A stretch of DNA of 64,000 bases from Ignavibacteriales bacterium (GCA_015709675.1 CP054182.1:434001-498000); one strand, 5' to 3'; shown: positions 8,185-18,235, counted from the stretch's first letter. Notes: generated by a model from the sequence alone, not told the origin. Made by a program: numbers and translations.

Positions 8185-8741
8185 TTCTGAAATGCTTTCG
8201 TTATTTCTTTTCGTAAAAACGCACGCGCGCGGTGCAGACGGCTTTTGACCGCTGCTATAGTAAGACCGGTTATGTCGGCCGTTTCCTCCGTAGAATTTCC
8301 TTCAACATCGCGCAGCATAAACACCACCCTGTATTCCGGCGCAAGTCTGGAGATTGCATCATCCAGTACCTGGCGGAGTTCTTCATTTTCCACATTCTTA
8401 ACCGGAAGAGAGCTCCAGTCAGTAAAGTAGCGGTCGTCAAACAGCCCCTCATCCGTTTCGGGATCGTTAAACAGATGAGACTTATCCGCCCGGGCAAGCA
8501 TAAAACAATGGTTTACCACTATCCTGTATAGCCAGGTAGAGAGCTTGCTGTTTCCGTCAAACTGATGTATTGCTTTTACCATGCTGAGAAACGTTTCCGA
8601 CATGGTGTTTTCCGCCTTTTCCTTATCACGGCAGATTTTGTACGCAAAGTTGTAAATGGTCTGGGTGTATTTTTTTACCAGATCTCCCAGAGCTTTGCGG
8701 TCACCGGCTTTAGCCAGTTCTATCAGTTTTTGTTCGTCCAT
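8181..8741 (-). CDS. ECF-family RNA polymerase sigma factor
   Basis: The 186-residue protein has sigma region 2 (about 10-80; YTQTIYNFAYKICRDKEKAE, then STWLYRIVVNHC) and sigma region 4 (about 125-182; RLAPEYRVVFMLRDVEGNST, then AAVKSRLHRARAFLRKEI). There is no sigma region 3, as is standard for ECF factors. It ends in an ATGA overlap with the anti-sigma gene. The pair probably autoregulates from the 285-bp intergenic region shared with the divergent DUF3298 gene at 9027. The target regulon cannot be read from the window. Confidence 0.9.
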   Translation of the reverse strand: MDEQKLIELAKAGDRKALGDLVKKYTQTIYNFAYKICRDKEKAENTMSETFLSMVKAIHQFDGNSKLSTWLYRIVVNHCFMLARADKSHLFNDPETDEGLFDDRYFTDWSSLPVKNVENEELRQVLDDAISRLAPEYRVVFMLRDVEGNSTEETADITGLTIAAVKSRLHRARAFLRKEITKAFQK

Positions 8742-9026
8742 TAATTTGATGAGATTTCAGAAAACAAGATTCCGAAACTTACGCACCGGCGGGCATAAAT
8801 GCTAAAAAAACGGGTCGTAATATTGCCAGGCGGCGTTATTTCTCCCCTTTTAGTGCAGGATTTTTCTCCGTGAGGTAATGAACTTTACCCCGGCACCTCA
8901 TTCAGCTTTTCATCCTGATCCGGCAGTGGCCTTAAGGAGCAGCCGCAGTAATTTTCCGCGCTCATCTCATATTGCTATTCGCTATTTTACCTTACTGAAT
9001 TCTCATAATTTGTAAGGACCAGCAGC

Positions 9027-9860
9027 ATGAACACCCCACGGGGCGTATACCTTCTTATCTTATTCTTACTCCTCTCTATTCCCGCGGCGGCACAGAACGA
9101 TTCAATCCTCTACCGGATAAAAAAAGCAGTGAGTGCTTCTCCCGACTGTCCCGAATACGGACGTGATACAGCCGCCGGATGCATTGAAGGATATATGACC
9201 TGGCCGGAGATTACCGGAAGCACCAATAACAGCATCGCGGCCATTGTGCTGGATAAACTCCGGGCGGAAATCAGTCTTGAAAACCACCGGCATTTTCTGA
9301 AAGAAGGCTTCGGAAAAAATCCGGATGATGTAACCAGAACGTTCATAAAAGAACTTGCTGCTGAACGGAACGAGTGGGGGGAAGGATTTCTCTCAGCCCC
9401 GATGAATTATCTGCGGGAGATTTCAGTCTATTTTAACCGGGCAGGTGTTTTTTCTGTCGGAGTTTTTGAGGGGGGATATACCGGCGGCGCGCATCCGAAC
9501 TTTTTTACCTCTGTATATAACTACTCTCTTGCGACCGGCCATATTTTTACTCCGGCAGATATTTTTTATAAAGATGAAATGGATAAAGTCCTGCAGATTG
9601 CTGAAAAGGAATTCCGCACCATCATGGAGATTCCCTCCTCGGGAGATATTAATGACCACGGCTTCTGGTTCAGTTCAGGCAGATTCCATCTCAGCCAGGT
9701 CTTCTTCCCGACCGAAGAGGGTATCACCTTCATCTATAATCCTTATGAAGTTGCACCCTATGTAATGGGAGAGATTCGCATAACACTTCCTTACTCAGCA
9801 GTTAGAAAACATATATCCTCCTGGGGCCCGTTAAACAGCTTTGCTGAAAAAGAACAATAA
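9027..9860 (+). CDS. Secreted DUF3298 (RsiV-like C-terminal) domain protein
   Basis: The 277-residue product has a signal peptide (MNTPRGVYLLILFLLLSIPA, cleavage near AAAQ). It shows the DUF4163/DUF3298 pattern: NYLREISVYFNRAGVFSVGV, then GGAHPNFFTSVYNYSLATGH and DIFYKDEMDKVL. EEGITFIYNPYEVAPYVMGE and a final ITLPYSAVRKHI complete it. In RsiV this domain binds lysozyme, but family members are mostly uncharacterised envelope proteins. It is transcribed divergently from the ECF sigma operon and lies 11 bp upstream of the acyl-CoA ligase, so it may be co-transcribed with the latter. Confidence 0.75.
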   Translation: MNTPRGVYLLILFLLLSIPAAAQNDSILYRIKKAVSASPDCPEYGRDTAAGCIEGYMTWPEITGSTNNSIAAIVLDKLRAEISLENHRHFLKEGFGKNPDDVTRTFIKELAAERNEWGEGFLSAPMNYLREISVYFNRAGVFSVGVFEGGYTGGAHPNFFTSVYNYSLATGHIFTPADIFYKDEMDKVLQIAEKEFRTIMEIPSSGDINDHGFWFSSGRFHLSQVFFPTEEGITFIYNPYEVAPYVMGEIRITLPYSAVRKHISSWGPLNSFAEKEQ

Positions 9861-9871
9861 TTTTTTGAAAG

Positions 9872-11566
9872 ATGATCCTCATGCAACCCAGAACGCTACA
9901 CACACTTCTCGCGCATTCCTTAAAAACCTATCCCGCAAATCCGGCGATCGGATGGGTAGGTAAAAAGCCGGTCACTTATACTGAATTCGGCGATCAGATT
10001 TTCCGGCTCCAGAATACCCTCAAAGCCGCAGGGGTGAGAAAAGGAGACCGTGTTGCGCTCCTTGCTGAAAATATGCCCAACTGGCCGGTCTGTTATTTTG
10101 CCGTCACCACCATGGGAGCAGTTGCTGTTCCTGTAATGTATGACTTCAGCGCCGTTGAAATTGATTATATACTCCGTCACGCGAAAGTAAAAGTGCTTTT
10201 TGTCTCTTCAAAATATTTATCCAAGGTTGAAAATGATGATTATCCTTCGCTGACAAAAATATTCAACATGGATGAACTGACAGAGCTCTCCGTAAAAAAA
10301 GAAAACGGCTTTCTTGAGACTCTCGCCGAAGAAGGCAAAAAAAGTCTTGAAAAAATCCGCGATGCGGTCTTCGGTTCACAGGAGCAGGAAAGTGATTATA
10401 TTCCTTCCGAAGATGATATCTCCTCGCTGATATATACATCCGGCACCACGGGACACTCAAAGGGGGTTGTCCTCACCCATAAAAATATCGTCGCCAATGT
10501 ACTGGCCACGGTTGAGATGTCGGGCATTAAGCAGACCGATACGCTCCTTTCCATACTACCCCTTTCCCATACGTTTGAATGCACACTCGGAATGATAACT
10601 CCCGTCTATTCAGGCGCATGTATTTATTATCTGAACGGTATGCCGGTCCCCGCTGTTCTTCTCCCTGCTCTGCAGGAGGTAAAACCAACAATTATGATGT
10701 CTGTTCCTCTGATTATGGAGAAGATTTACCGCAATAAAATACTCCCTGCGTTTAAGAAGAGCGCAATCCTGCGTACACTTCACAAAGCGCCATTCATGAG
10801 GAAAGTGCTTCACAAAAAAGCGGGGCAGAAGCTCATGGAAACCTTTGGCGGAAGAATGCGGCTTTTCTGTATCGGCGGAGCTCCGCTGGCCGAAGACGCG
10901 GAGCAGTTTCTGCATGAAGGAAAGTTCCCTTATTCAGTCGGCTACGGCTTAACCGAAACTTCACCGCTGGTAACAGGCAATCCGTCAGAGACCTATAAAC
11001 CCCGCACGGTGGGAAGACCAATTCCCGGTGTGCAGGTAAGCATTCTTGATAAAGATCCTTCAACCCACATCGGCGAAATAGCCGTTAAGGGAGATAATGT
11101 GATGCCAGGTTATTATGAAGATGAGGCCAAAACCAGTGCGGTTTTCACTTCTGACGGCTGGTTCAGAACCGGAGATCTCGGCTTTATTGACAGCGAAGGA
11201 TATATACACATTAAGGGAAGAAGCAAGAATATGATTCTGGGTGCCAACGGAAAAAATATATACCCCGAAGAGATTGAAGCGCTTATCAATGAGCAGGAGT
11301 ATGTGCTGGAGTCACTGGTCTATGAGCAGGAAGGCAAGATCATGGCGCGGGTGCACTTCGACTATAAGGCTCTGGATGAACTTTTCACACCGCTTAAGCT
11401 GAGCGTTGTAGAAGCCGCGGCAGAAATCAAAAAGAAGCTTGAAGCAATAAAATCTGAAATCAATAGTAAAATACCATCATACGCGCAGCTTTCAGCATTC
11501 ATAGAACAAACCGACCCGTTCGAAAAAACTCCGACATTAAAGATCAAAAGATATCTATATCAATAG
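9872..11566 (+). CDS. Long-chain fatty-acid--CoA ligase / AMP-binding enzyme
   Basis: This 564-residue adenylate-forming enzyme has the P-loop-like motif YTSGTTGHSKG at 188-198. The motif YGLTETSP, the GWFRTGDLG motif and the IKGRSKNMILGANGKNIYPE lid region follow. It has the order and length of soluble long-chain acyl-CoA synthetases, which activate fatty acids with ATP and CoA through an acyl-adenylate. Starts at 9872 or 9881 (MQPRTLHTLL) are both possible; neither has a strong ribosome site. The last segment (KLKRYLYQ-like end with K in TLKIKRYLYQ) carries the expected late catalytic lysine region. Heptamers begin three bases after the stop. Confidence 0.88.
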   Translation: MILMQPRTLHTLLAHSLKTYPANPAIGWVGKKPVTYTEFGDQIFRLQNTLKAAGVRKGDRVALLAENMPNWPVCYFAVTTMGAVAVPVMYDFSAVEIDYILRHAKVKVLFVSSKYLSKVENDDYPSLTKIFNMDELTELSVKKENGFLETLAEEGKKSLEKIRDAVFGSQEQESDYIPSEDDISSLIYTSGTTGHSKGVVLTHKNIVANVLATVEMSGIKQTDTLLSILPLSHTFECTLGMITPVYSGACIYYLNGMPVPAVLLPALQEVKPTIMMSVPLIMEKIYRNKILPAFKKSAILRTLHKAPFMRKVLHKKAGQKLMETFGGRMRLFCIGGAPLAEDAEQFLHEGKFPYSVGYGLTETSPLVTGNPSETYKPRTVGRPIPGVQVSILDKDPSTHIGEIAVKGDNVMPGYYEDEAKTSAVFTSDGWFRTGDLGFIDSEGYIHIKGRSKNMILGANGKNIYPEEIEALINEQEYVLESLVYEQEGKIMARVHFDYKALDELFTPLKLSVVEAAAEIKKKLEAIKSEINSKIPSYAQLSAFIEQTDPFEKTPTLKIKRYLYQ

Positions 11567-11569
11567 AAT

Positions 11570-11597
11570 TATGAATGATGAAGTATGAATTATGATT
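11570..11597 (+). repeat. Heptamer repeats just after a stop codon
   Basis: TATGAAT, GATGAAG, TATGAAT and TATGATT follow the TAG at 11564-11566 after three bases. Same core and same sense orientation as 5581-5650. Confidence 0.8.
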
Positions 11598-11711
11598 TTG
11601 CTTACCGGGATAAATAGCAGCGCATTCCTTCAGGATGTCCTCTGATATTTATGGTAAAACCCCACCCGATATGCACTTGGACACCTCGTGACCTTTCCTG
11701 ATAAACAGAAT

Positions 11712-11750
11712 AAAAAAACCCTTCTCCGCATACACAGAGAAGGGTCTTTT
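11712..11750. terminator. Bidirectional terminator
   Basis: ACCCTTCTC (11718-11726) pairs with GAGAAGGGT (11737-11745). A run of A precedes it and CTTTTT follows, so it can serve both the acyl-CoA ligase (plus) and the FG-GAP gene (minus). Confidence 0.8.
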
Positions 11751-11792
11751 TCGGGCAGCGTTCCGCAGGAAATTTTACTCCTCACCGCCCTT

Positions 11793-13544
11793 TTATTGTA
11801 TATACATCATCTTGCCCGTGCGCCTGAATCCGTTATAGACCAGATGATAATAATAAACTCCGGAGCTCAGCCCCCGTGCGTTAAACCGGATCTGCTGTTC
11901 TCCCTCTGAAAGCGTTCCCTTAACCAATCTGGTAACCAGTTCTCCGCTTTGATTAAATACCGTGAGGTCAACAAATCCCGCCGCGGGCAGTGAGAACCGT
12001 ATGGTGGTTTCCGGATTAAAAGGATTGGGATAACTATTATAGATAACAAAGCCCTCAGGCAAACGTGCCTCACCTATATCGGTATATAAAGTACTGTCCT
12101 CCGTAATACTAAGGGTCTGGTTTGCAGCGATCTGTGTGAGTACCTGCTTCACACCGGAAGGAAATTCCACCAGAATGGAGTCTGTCACCTGCGCATCAGC
12201 AAGTCCAAAATGGAGCTGAAGTGTTTGTCCGCAGTAGCCGGAACTCCCTGCAACTCTTCTGCTCTGCCAGAGAGGTATCCCGTTCTTCATTGTTTTAACT
12301 CTTACAATTGCGCCAATTGCACTGCTGTTGGATACGGTTCCTTCAAGATTAATCTTAATCCATGAATTGGCTCCGCCGTTATTCCTGAAAAGAGAGTTGT
12401 TTTCAGAGTTGTCAAAACATTTAGCCACAAACAAATCAAGCCAGCCGTCATTATTATAGTCCCCCATTGCTGAGCCGTAACTCCATCCGGTCTCAACCGC
12501 GCTGATATCAGCGGTATCGCGTGTGAATTTTCCGGTACCGTCGTTGATATAGAGAAAGTTTTTCACCCGCCCTGCGGAACTGAAGGCGTTGGTAATGTAA
12601 ATGTCAACATCTCCGTCGTTATCTATATCACCCATCACGCTTCCGAATGAGTCTCCGTCGTCGGAAACCAGACTTCCCTGTACTGATTCTGTAAAGGTTC
12701 CGTTGCCGTTATTCAAAAAGAGCTTATTGTTCTGATCGTTATAATTTACGATGAGCAGGTCAAAGTCGCCGTCATTATCAACATCCTCCCAGCTGCTGCT
12801 GGTAGTATTTCCTGCTGAAGTTGTCAGCGGTGCCAGTACTGCTTTATTGAATGTCCCGTCACCGTTGCCATAATAAACATTCTCATGCTGATTACCTTCA
12901 TTGGTTACAAAGAGGTCAGGTTTACCGTCATTATTAATATCAATCCAGTCAGCATTTCGTGAAAAATACGTTTCCGTAACTGCAGCCCCGGTCGTTATTC
13001 TGGTGAAAGAACCATCCCCGTTATTGCGGTAAAGATTGTTCCGTCGGTCTCCGTCGCTGTTGCAGACGTAGAGATCCAAATCGCCATCGTTATCCATATC
13101 ACCCCAGGATGCCGCTTCACTGAAGGTATTATTTGTGCTTACTGCAGAACCGGTAATCTGCGTAAAGGTACCGTTGCCGTTATTGATATATAACAGATTC
13201 GGCTGACCGTACCAGTTGGTAACATAAAGATCTTCATCACCGTCATTATCATAATCCCCCCAGGTGCTTCCGTCAGAAGAGCGGTTATCAAGGGTCACGG
13301 GGGAGTCAGTGATTTTAGTAAAAACCTCATTGCCATCATTTCTATAGAGGAAGTTATTCTGGCCTCCCTGCGGACCATTTGTTACAAACAGGTCAAGATC
13401 ACCATCATTGTCATAATCAATCCAGTTAACAGCCCTGGAACTGCCTCCGTCAGTTACGTGACTGCCGCTGGTTACTTTTGAAAAATATTGCGCCTGCACG
13501 CTCTGCAGAAGAAGCAGCGTTACACTCAGTAAAAACAATTTCAT
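11793..13544 (-). CDS. Secreted FG-GAP/VCBS repeat protein with ASPIC/UnbV-like domain and T9SS tail
   Basis: The 583-residue product starts MKLFLLSVTLLLLQSVQAQ at 13544, with GAGG just upstream. A longer frame to 13676 lacks any signal or ribosome site. About eight repeats of the type WGDMDNDGDLDLYVCN with D-x-D-N-D-G-D-x-D calcium-binding loops build a beta-propeller (about 25-400). A UnbV/ASPIC-like segment follows (SRRVAGSSGYCGQTLQLHFG). The T9SS tail begins SYPNPFNPETTIRFSLPAAG and ends TGKMMYIQ. Likely a surface-anchored adhesin or ligand-binding propeller; the ligand is unknown. Confidence 0.88.
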   Translation of the reverse strand: MKLFLLSVTLLLLQSVQAQYFSKVTSGSHVTDGGSSRAVNWIDYDNDGDLDLFVTNGPQGGQNNFLYRNDGNEVFTKITDSPVTLDNRSSDGSTWGDYDNDGDEDLYVTNWYGQPNLLYINNGNGTFTQITGSAVSTNNTFSEAASWGDMDNDGDLDLYVCNSDGDRRNNLYRNNGDGSFTRITTGAAVTETYFSRNADWIDINNDGKPDLFVTNEGNQHENVYYGNGDGTFNKAVLAPLTTSAGNTTSSSWEDVDNDGDFDLLIVNYNDQNNKLFLNNGNGTFTESVQGSLVSDDGDSFGSVMGDIDNDGDVDIYITNAFSSAGRVKNFLYINDGTGKFTRDTADISAVETGWSYGSAMGDYNNDGWLDLFVAKCFDNSENNSLFRNNGGANSWIKINLEGTVSNSSAIGAIVRVKTMKNGIPLWQSRRVAGSSGYCGQTLQLHFGLADAQVTDSILVEFPSGVKQVLTQIAANQTLSITEDSTLYTDIGEARLPEGFVIYNSYPNPFNPETTIRFSLPAAGFVDLTVFNQSGELVTRLVKGTLSEGEQQIRFNARGLSSGVYYYHLVYNGFRRTGKMMYIQ

Positions 13545-13727
13545 GAAATACCTCTTTTTTGTTACGAAACAAAGATACTCCGGCAGAGATATCAGCACCC
13601 ATATCTTATGATGAGTGTGCAAAAACAGGGATGAACAGTAAACAGGAATTTTTCGGAGAGAAAAGAGGGTGTGCACAGCCCATTGAGAACCTTGGCCGGG
13701 GCTGCGGGAAGCTGATGAATTATACTC

Positions 13728-13775
13728 GCCGCTGCTTTAGCATCCGTTTAAAATCCGCGGGCCATTTGCGGGTAC
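13728..13775. repeat. Dispersed GCTGC-GCATCCGT element, copy 2
   Basis: CGCCGCTGCTTTAGCATCCG, then TTTAAAATCCGCGGGCCATT and TGCGGGT. Compare 402-440 and 54707-54755. Confidence 0.55.
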
Positions 13776-13833
13776 AAGGATATTAACGACTTTAAGGACA
13801 GCATGGACTTTATGTCAGAAGATTTTTTTCATC

Positions 13834-13882
13834 CTTCATTTTTCATTCTTCATTCTTCATTTTTCATTACGCATTATTCATT
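13834..13882 (-). repeat. Seven tandem heptamers (AATGAAN in minus sense)
   Basis: Plus-strand units are CTTCATT, TTTCATT, CTTCATT, CTTCATT, TTTCATT, ACGCATT, ATTCATT. In the sense of the minus-strand hybrid kinase they read AATGAAN and lie just past its terminator. Confidence 0.85.
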
Positions 13883-13885
13883 AAA

Positions 13886-13917
13886 TAAAAAGCCCCGCGC
13901 CGGGTTAAAGCGCGGGG
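13886..13917 (-). terminator. Terminator of the hybrid kinase
   Basis: GCGCGGGG (13910-13917 strand-wise) pairs with CCCCGCGC (13893-13900). On the minus strand the stem is followed by CTTTTTATTT. Confidence 0.85.
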
Positions 13918-14008
13918 TGGTTCTTTTCTTCACAGAGGTTAGGGCTAACATGTGAGTTTTATTATCAGCGGTGCTTATCAGCAATCAATCATTTCATCAC
14001 TTAATCAT

Positions 14009-17000
14009 TCACGCACCGCCGGTAAATATCTCTTCAAGTAACTGAAGAAGTTCGATCTGCCGGAAAGGCTTTGCCATATAATGAGTACAGCCGCCGTTCA
14101 GAAAATAACTGCGGTCATGCTGCATTGCATAAGCGGTCATCGCGATTACGGGAGTAGTATTGTTAAGACTGCCGCTCCTGATTCCCCTGGCCGCGGCAAG
14201 TCCGTCAACTCCTTTACCCAGATTTATATCCATCAGAACCGCCTCATACTGCTGCTCTCTGCTTTTCTCAATGGCAGATTCTCCGTCCCATACATGATCG
14301 GTTATATATTTTCCGTATAAAAACTTCTGAATGATTGTAGCATTCAGTTCATCATTTTCAACCAGCAGAATTCTTTTTCTTGCCGCTGTATGTATTTTTT
14401 CTTCATCAGCCAGTACAATATGTGCGTCTTCATTTTTCAGCTCATCGGTAACATCAGCGGGGAGGAAAACATGAAATACGGAGCCCCGCCCCTGTTCACT
14501 TTTCAGACTGATTGCGCCGCCAAGTTTTTCAACAAACTTCCTGGTAATTGACAGCCCGAGTCCGGTACCCTCATATCCGCGGTCGGTACCTTCTGACACC
14601 TGACGGAATTCATCAAAGATCATTTCATGATTTTCAGGTGCTATTCCTATTCCGGTATCTTCCACGCTTATTCTGATCATCTTTTTACCCGGCTCTGTTT
14701 CTTCAATGGCAGAAATTCGCACCGTGACTCCGCCGGTATGAGTATATTTCACCGCGTTATTAATAAGATTATTCACGATGCTGTTCAGCAGTCTTTCATC
14801 CGAGATGATTTTAAGATAATGGTATTCCGGTTCAAAATTGATATATAAACCGTTCCGCTCGGCTATTCCGGCAAAATTTTCCACGGCTTCGGATGTGATT
14901 TTAACCAGATCAACAGTTTCTTTTTTAATATCAAGCTTCCCTGCTTCAAGACGCGACATATCCAGAATCAGATTGAGTGTATCAAGAAGCCTCTTGCCGC
15001 TTTTATGAATCAGTTTTCCATATTCGGTAACCTCTTCATTGAAGCCGCCGTCATAGATAATTTCAGAATATCCCAGTACGCCAATCATGGGAGTCCGCAA
15101 TTCATGACTCATGTTGGCAAGAAAACTTGATTTCAGCCGGTTCATCTCTTCTGCCCGGTCTTTTGCTTCCGTCAGTTCTTTTTCCGTCCTCTTTATTGCC
15201 GTTATATCCTCATTGACGATAATGGCACCGGTCAATTCATTCTGTGCGTTAATGATGGGCACCGATGAATTGTAAATAATCTTTTTTGTTCCGTCAAAGC
15301 AGTCAATCTCAATCTCCTCGTTTATCGAAGTTTCCCTGTTTCTTATGGCCCGGGCAGCAGCCCACTCATCCGGCTGAATTTCTTTTCCGGTTTTGTACCA
15401 TCTTCCTTTATATTCGGCGAATTTATCTATCCCAACGTAACGCGCACCACCCCAGATCTTCATAGCGGCTTCATTGCCGCTGACTATCGTACCCTTCTCA
15501 TCCATAATCCATACACCAACAGGAAGTAGTTCCAGAACGTTGATGAACAATCGCACCTGGTTCTCAATAGTCTTCTGGTACTCCCGCATCTGTGTTATGT
15601 CATCTTTGATCGCAAGGTAGTTAACCGTCTGCCCTCGACTATTTCGGACAGGAGATATTGTTGCTGTTTCGTAGTATATATCACCGCATTTTCTTCTGTT
15701 TACAAATTCCCCTCTCCAGGAGTCTCCATTAATTAAATGTTGAAACAACTGAGTATATGTTTCACGCGGTGTAAGTCCGGACTGCAGAATTCGCGGATTC
15801 CGCCCCAATACCTCTTCTGCTTTGTAACCAGTCATGCTCTCGAAAGCTGGATTCACATATTCAATAGAGCCGTCAAGCGCCGTTATTAAAATGCTTGAAG
15901 AAGTCTGACTCACCGCTGCAAATAGCCGGTTTATCTCCGTCTGCTTCGCGGCAATCTCCGTTTCATCAATAAGCACACCAGCGTGTCCTATTATCTCTCC
16001 CCCTGAATAGATCGGTGAAGTTTTGCACCGCCAGAATATTTCTGTCCCATCCTGTCTGATAAGACTTCCTTCCGCGGCGAAGGATTTTTCCTCATGTATT
16101 GCTTCTGTCCATTTCATGAGCATTTGCCGCTTATCCTTCTGTTGAAGTATTCCCATCCAGGAATAATTTTCCAGTGAGTCCTCCTGTACGCCGGTAATCT
16201 GATGCATCAGTTTATTGCTGTAAGTCATTCTGCCTGCCGGATCAAGTATAAAAATGCCAGCGGGTGACTCCTCAACAACTGCCCTCAGTCGTGCATCGGT
16301 CATGCGGAACGATTCTTCCATATCAAAGAATTTCAGACCGAACGAAAGATCTTCGGCCATTTCATCAAGAAGATAGCGGTCATCCTCACCAAAGAAATCC
16401 TTTTTTTCCGAGATCAGAAGAACATAGAGCGGGGTTCCCCGTTTTACGCTGAGCTGCATAGCCGCGAAGGAGCCAATGTGCATTTTTGCTGACTCTTCAG
16501 GCGAAAGAAAATCCGCGCCGGTTATATCATTACAGTAAAAAACACTTCCGTCTGAAAATCCCGCGTTAAACTTTTCACTTTGCTTAAGCAGAAGTATTTC
16601 TGTTAATGATGCGCAGCCGTTGCTGAAGCCCACTTCTTTAATAGTTTCTGTAGTCTGATTGCCTGCTGTTCTTCCGATCCATACTCCCTTAAATTTTCCA
16701 ATCTGCACGGCAACCCGGATGATTTCTGAAAAAAGATCATCCGCGTTTGATTTTCTAACAATTGCTTTATTCGAAGCGCTGAGCATTGAGTAAAGACGAT
16801 TCAGACGCCTTATTTTCTTCTCGTGTTCTTTCCGCTCAGATATATCACGAACAATACTCTGATAAAAATAAGCTCCGTCAATTTGAAGCAGTTTCGCGCT
16901 TACTTCAACCGGAAATACTTCACCATCCTTCTTTTTGTGAAGAGTTTCAAAAGTTATTTCACCGGTTTTATGCAGCAAAGCAATCACCTCCTGCACGGAA

Positions 17001-18199
17001 ACACCCTCATCATTACCACGGATAATTTCAGCTGGTTTGCCTGCTAATTCCTCGAGGGTATATCCGTACTCTTTAAGAGCTTTCTGATTAGCTTCAGTAA
17101 TTTTTCCCGATTCATCCACAAGGAAAATTATGTCTCCCGAATTCTGCAGAATGTAATCATATTGTCTGAGCAATGCGTTTCGTCTGAGTTCTTCTTCATA
17201 AAGATGCAGATACATCTTCTTTTTCTCTTTTCTGTAGAACACGTCAAACCCAAATATAATGACACCGAAAAAGAGTAAGGCATATCCCGATATAAAGAAG
17301 ACACTATAAATTACCGGACGCATAAGCTCTGCTTTATCTGTTTTTACGGTAAGCGCCCAGTCGGTGTCCGGAATTCTTTTCAGGTAACTTATTACCTTTT
17401 CCCCCCGGTAATCCAATCCTTCTACAATCCTGTCCGCTTGAGCAAAAGCTTTAACGGCCACATAACTGCTGTCATGCGTGGATATCTTTAGTGAGAGTGC
17501 TGAATTCTTCCGGTGCCGCAGCTCATTAAGGTACACAATAGAATCCCTTTCCACCAGAGAGAGCGTGCTCTCTGACGTAAGACTTTCGTATGGCCAAGAG
17601 TCCAGCACAGGATAGAGTTCTTTATCCGGATTGATGCGGCCGAAGAAAAACAGATATGGTGTTTTTTGTTTTCCGGAATATTTGAAGAATGGAACAACCA
17701 GCGTGAGATGTATATGCCCGTTTTCATCTTTATGAAAATCAGATATGAAAGGCGCTAAAACTGAGTCCCCTTCTTTACAAATAGCATTTATCAAATCATC
17801 TGGTTTTGAATCCGTTCCGTAGGAAGGGAGTATTTCTTTACCTCCCCTGGAGCAGATGTGAATCCCTGAAAAACTGTATCTGCTGCTAATGACTGCCAGA
17901 TATTCTCTGAACATAGCAAGTTCCTGCTCGTCTGATTTTCCTTTACCAGTATAGTTTTCAGCAAACTGACGGACTTTGTCATCATAAAAAATTTCATCCG
18001 CCGCACGATAATAATTGTTCCGCCAGTTAATAATTTCATTCGCTTTATAATCAGCTATTACTTTAAGCTCCCGTTTCTGGGTGTTTTGTATCTGTTCTTT
18101 CTGATAAAAAAACAGCGCTGCCGCTACTATGCCAAGCAGAGTTGCGGCTACAGCTATTAATCTGAATAAGTTTTTTGTTTCAATTCTATTCGTGCTCAT
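14009..18199 (-). CDS. Multi-PAS hybrid sensor histidine kinase with C-terminal receiver
   Basis: The 1396-residue membrane protein begins with a transmembrane helix (about 11-31), an extracytoplasmic Cache-like sensor (about 32-295) with the phrase YLNELRHRKNSALSLKI, and a second helix (about 297-320). PAS (about 345-470), GAF (about 480-640) and three more PAS domains follow. HisKA has H1032 in NMSHELRTPM; HATPase ends with GTGLGLSITR. A receiver (about 1275-1396) has E1281/D1283, phospho-acceptor D1324, T1355 and K1377. The upstream gene 18236-18604 encodes a degenerate receiver 36 bp away. The intramolecular receiver suggests a phosphorelay, but no HPt protein is visible. The sensor region is paralogous to that of the kinase at 20017-23751. 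Confidence 0.9.
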   Translation of the reverse strand: MSTNRIETKNLFRLIAVAATLLGIVAAALFFYQKEQIQNTQKRELKVIADYKANEIINWRNNYYRAADEIFYDDKVRQFAENYTGKGKSDEQELAMFREYLAVISSRYSFSGIHICSRGGKEILPSYGTDSKPDDLINAICKEGDSVLAPFISDFHKDENGHIHLTLVVPFFKYSGKQKTPYLFFFGRINPDKELYPVLDSWPYESLTSESTLSLVERDSIVYLNELRHRKNSALSLKISTHDSSYVAVKAFAQADRIVEGLDYRGEKVISYLKRIPDTDWALTVKTDKAELMRPVIYSVFFISGYALLFFGVIIFGFDVFYRKEKKKMYLHLYEEELRRNALLRQYDYILQNSGDIIFLVDESGKITEANQKALKEYGYTLEELAGKPAEIIRGNDEGVSVQEVIALLHKTGEITFETLHKKKDGEVFPVEVSAKLLQIDGAYFYQSIVRDISERKEHEKKIRRLNRLYSMLSASNKAIVRKSNADDLFSEIIRVAVQIGKFKGVWIGRTAGNQTTETIKEVGFSNGCASLTEILLLKQSEKFNAGFSDGSVFYCNDITGADFLSPEESAKMHIGSFAAMQLSVKRGTPLYVLLISEKKDFFGEDDRYLLDEMAEDLSFGLKFFDMEESFRMTDARLRAVVEESPAGIFILDPAGRMTYSNKLMHQITGVQEDSLENYSWMGILQQKDKRQMLMKWTEAIHEEKSFAAEGSLIRQDGTEIFWRCKTSPIYSGGEIIGHAGVLIDETEIAAKQTEINRLFAAVSQTSSSILITALDGSIEYVNPAFESMTGYKAEEVLGRNPRILQSGLTPRETYTQLFQHLINGDSWRGEFVNRRKCGDIYYETATISPVRNSRGQTVNYLAIKDDITQMREYQKTIENQVRLFINVLELLPVGVWIMDEKGTIVSGNEAAMKIWGGARYVGIDKFAEYKGRWYKTGKEIQPDEWAAARAIRNRETSINEEIEIDCFDGTKKIIYNSSVPIINAQNELTGAIIVNEDITAIKRTEKELTEAKDRAEEMNRLKSSFLANMSHELRTPMIGVLGYSEIIYDGGFNEEVTEYGKLIHKSGKRLLDTLNLILDMSRLEAGKLDIKKETVDLVKITSEAVENFAGIAERNGLYINFEPEYHYLKIISDERLLNSIVNNLINNAVKYTHTGGVTVRISAIEETEPGKKMIRISVEDTGIGIAPENHEMIFDEFRQVSEGTDRGYEGTGLGLSITRKFVEKLGGAISLKSEQGRGSVFHVFLPADVTDELKNEDAHIVLADEEKIHTAARKRILLVENDELNATIIQKFLYGKYITDHVWDGESAIEKSREQQYEAVLMDINLGKGVDGLAAARGIRSGSLNNTTPVIAMTAYAMQHDRSYFLNGGCTHYMAKPFRQIELLQLLEEIFTGGA

Positions 18200-18235
18200 C
18201 AGAGCTCCGTTCTTCTTTAAATGTGTTCACCGCTG

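Larger units (their letters stand above)
13545..13892. other. Intergenic region with two repeat types
   Basis: No gene seen. It holds the second GCATCCGT element (13728-13775) and seven heptamers (13834-13882) beside the terminator of the hybrid kinase. Confidence 0.6.

Noticed and set aside
13545-13676. N-terminal extension of the FG-GAP protein
   Set aside because: The signal peptide begins at the internal ATG 13544, which has GAGG upstream.
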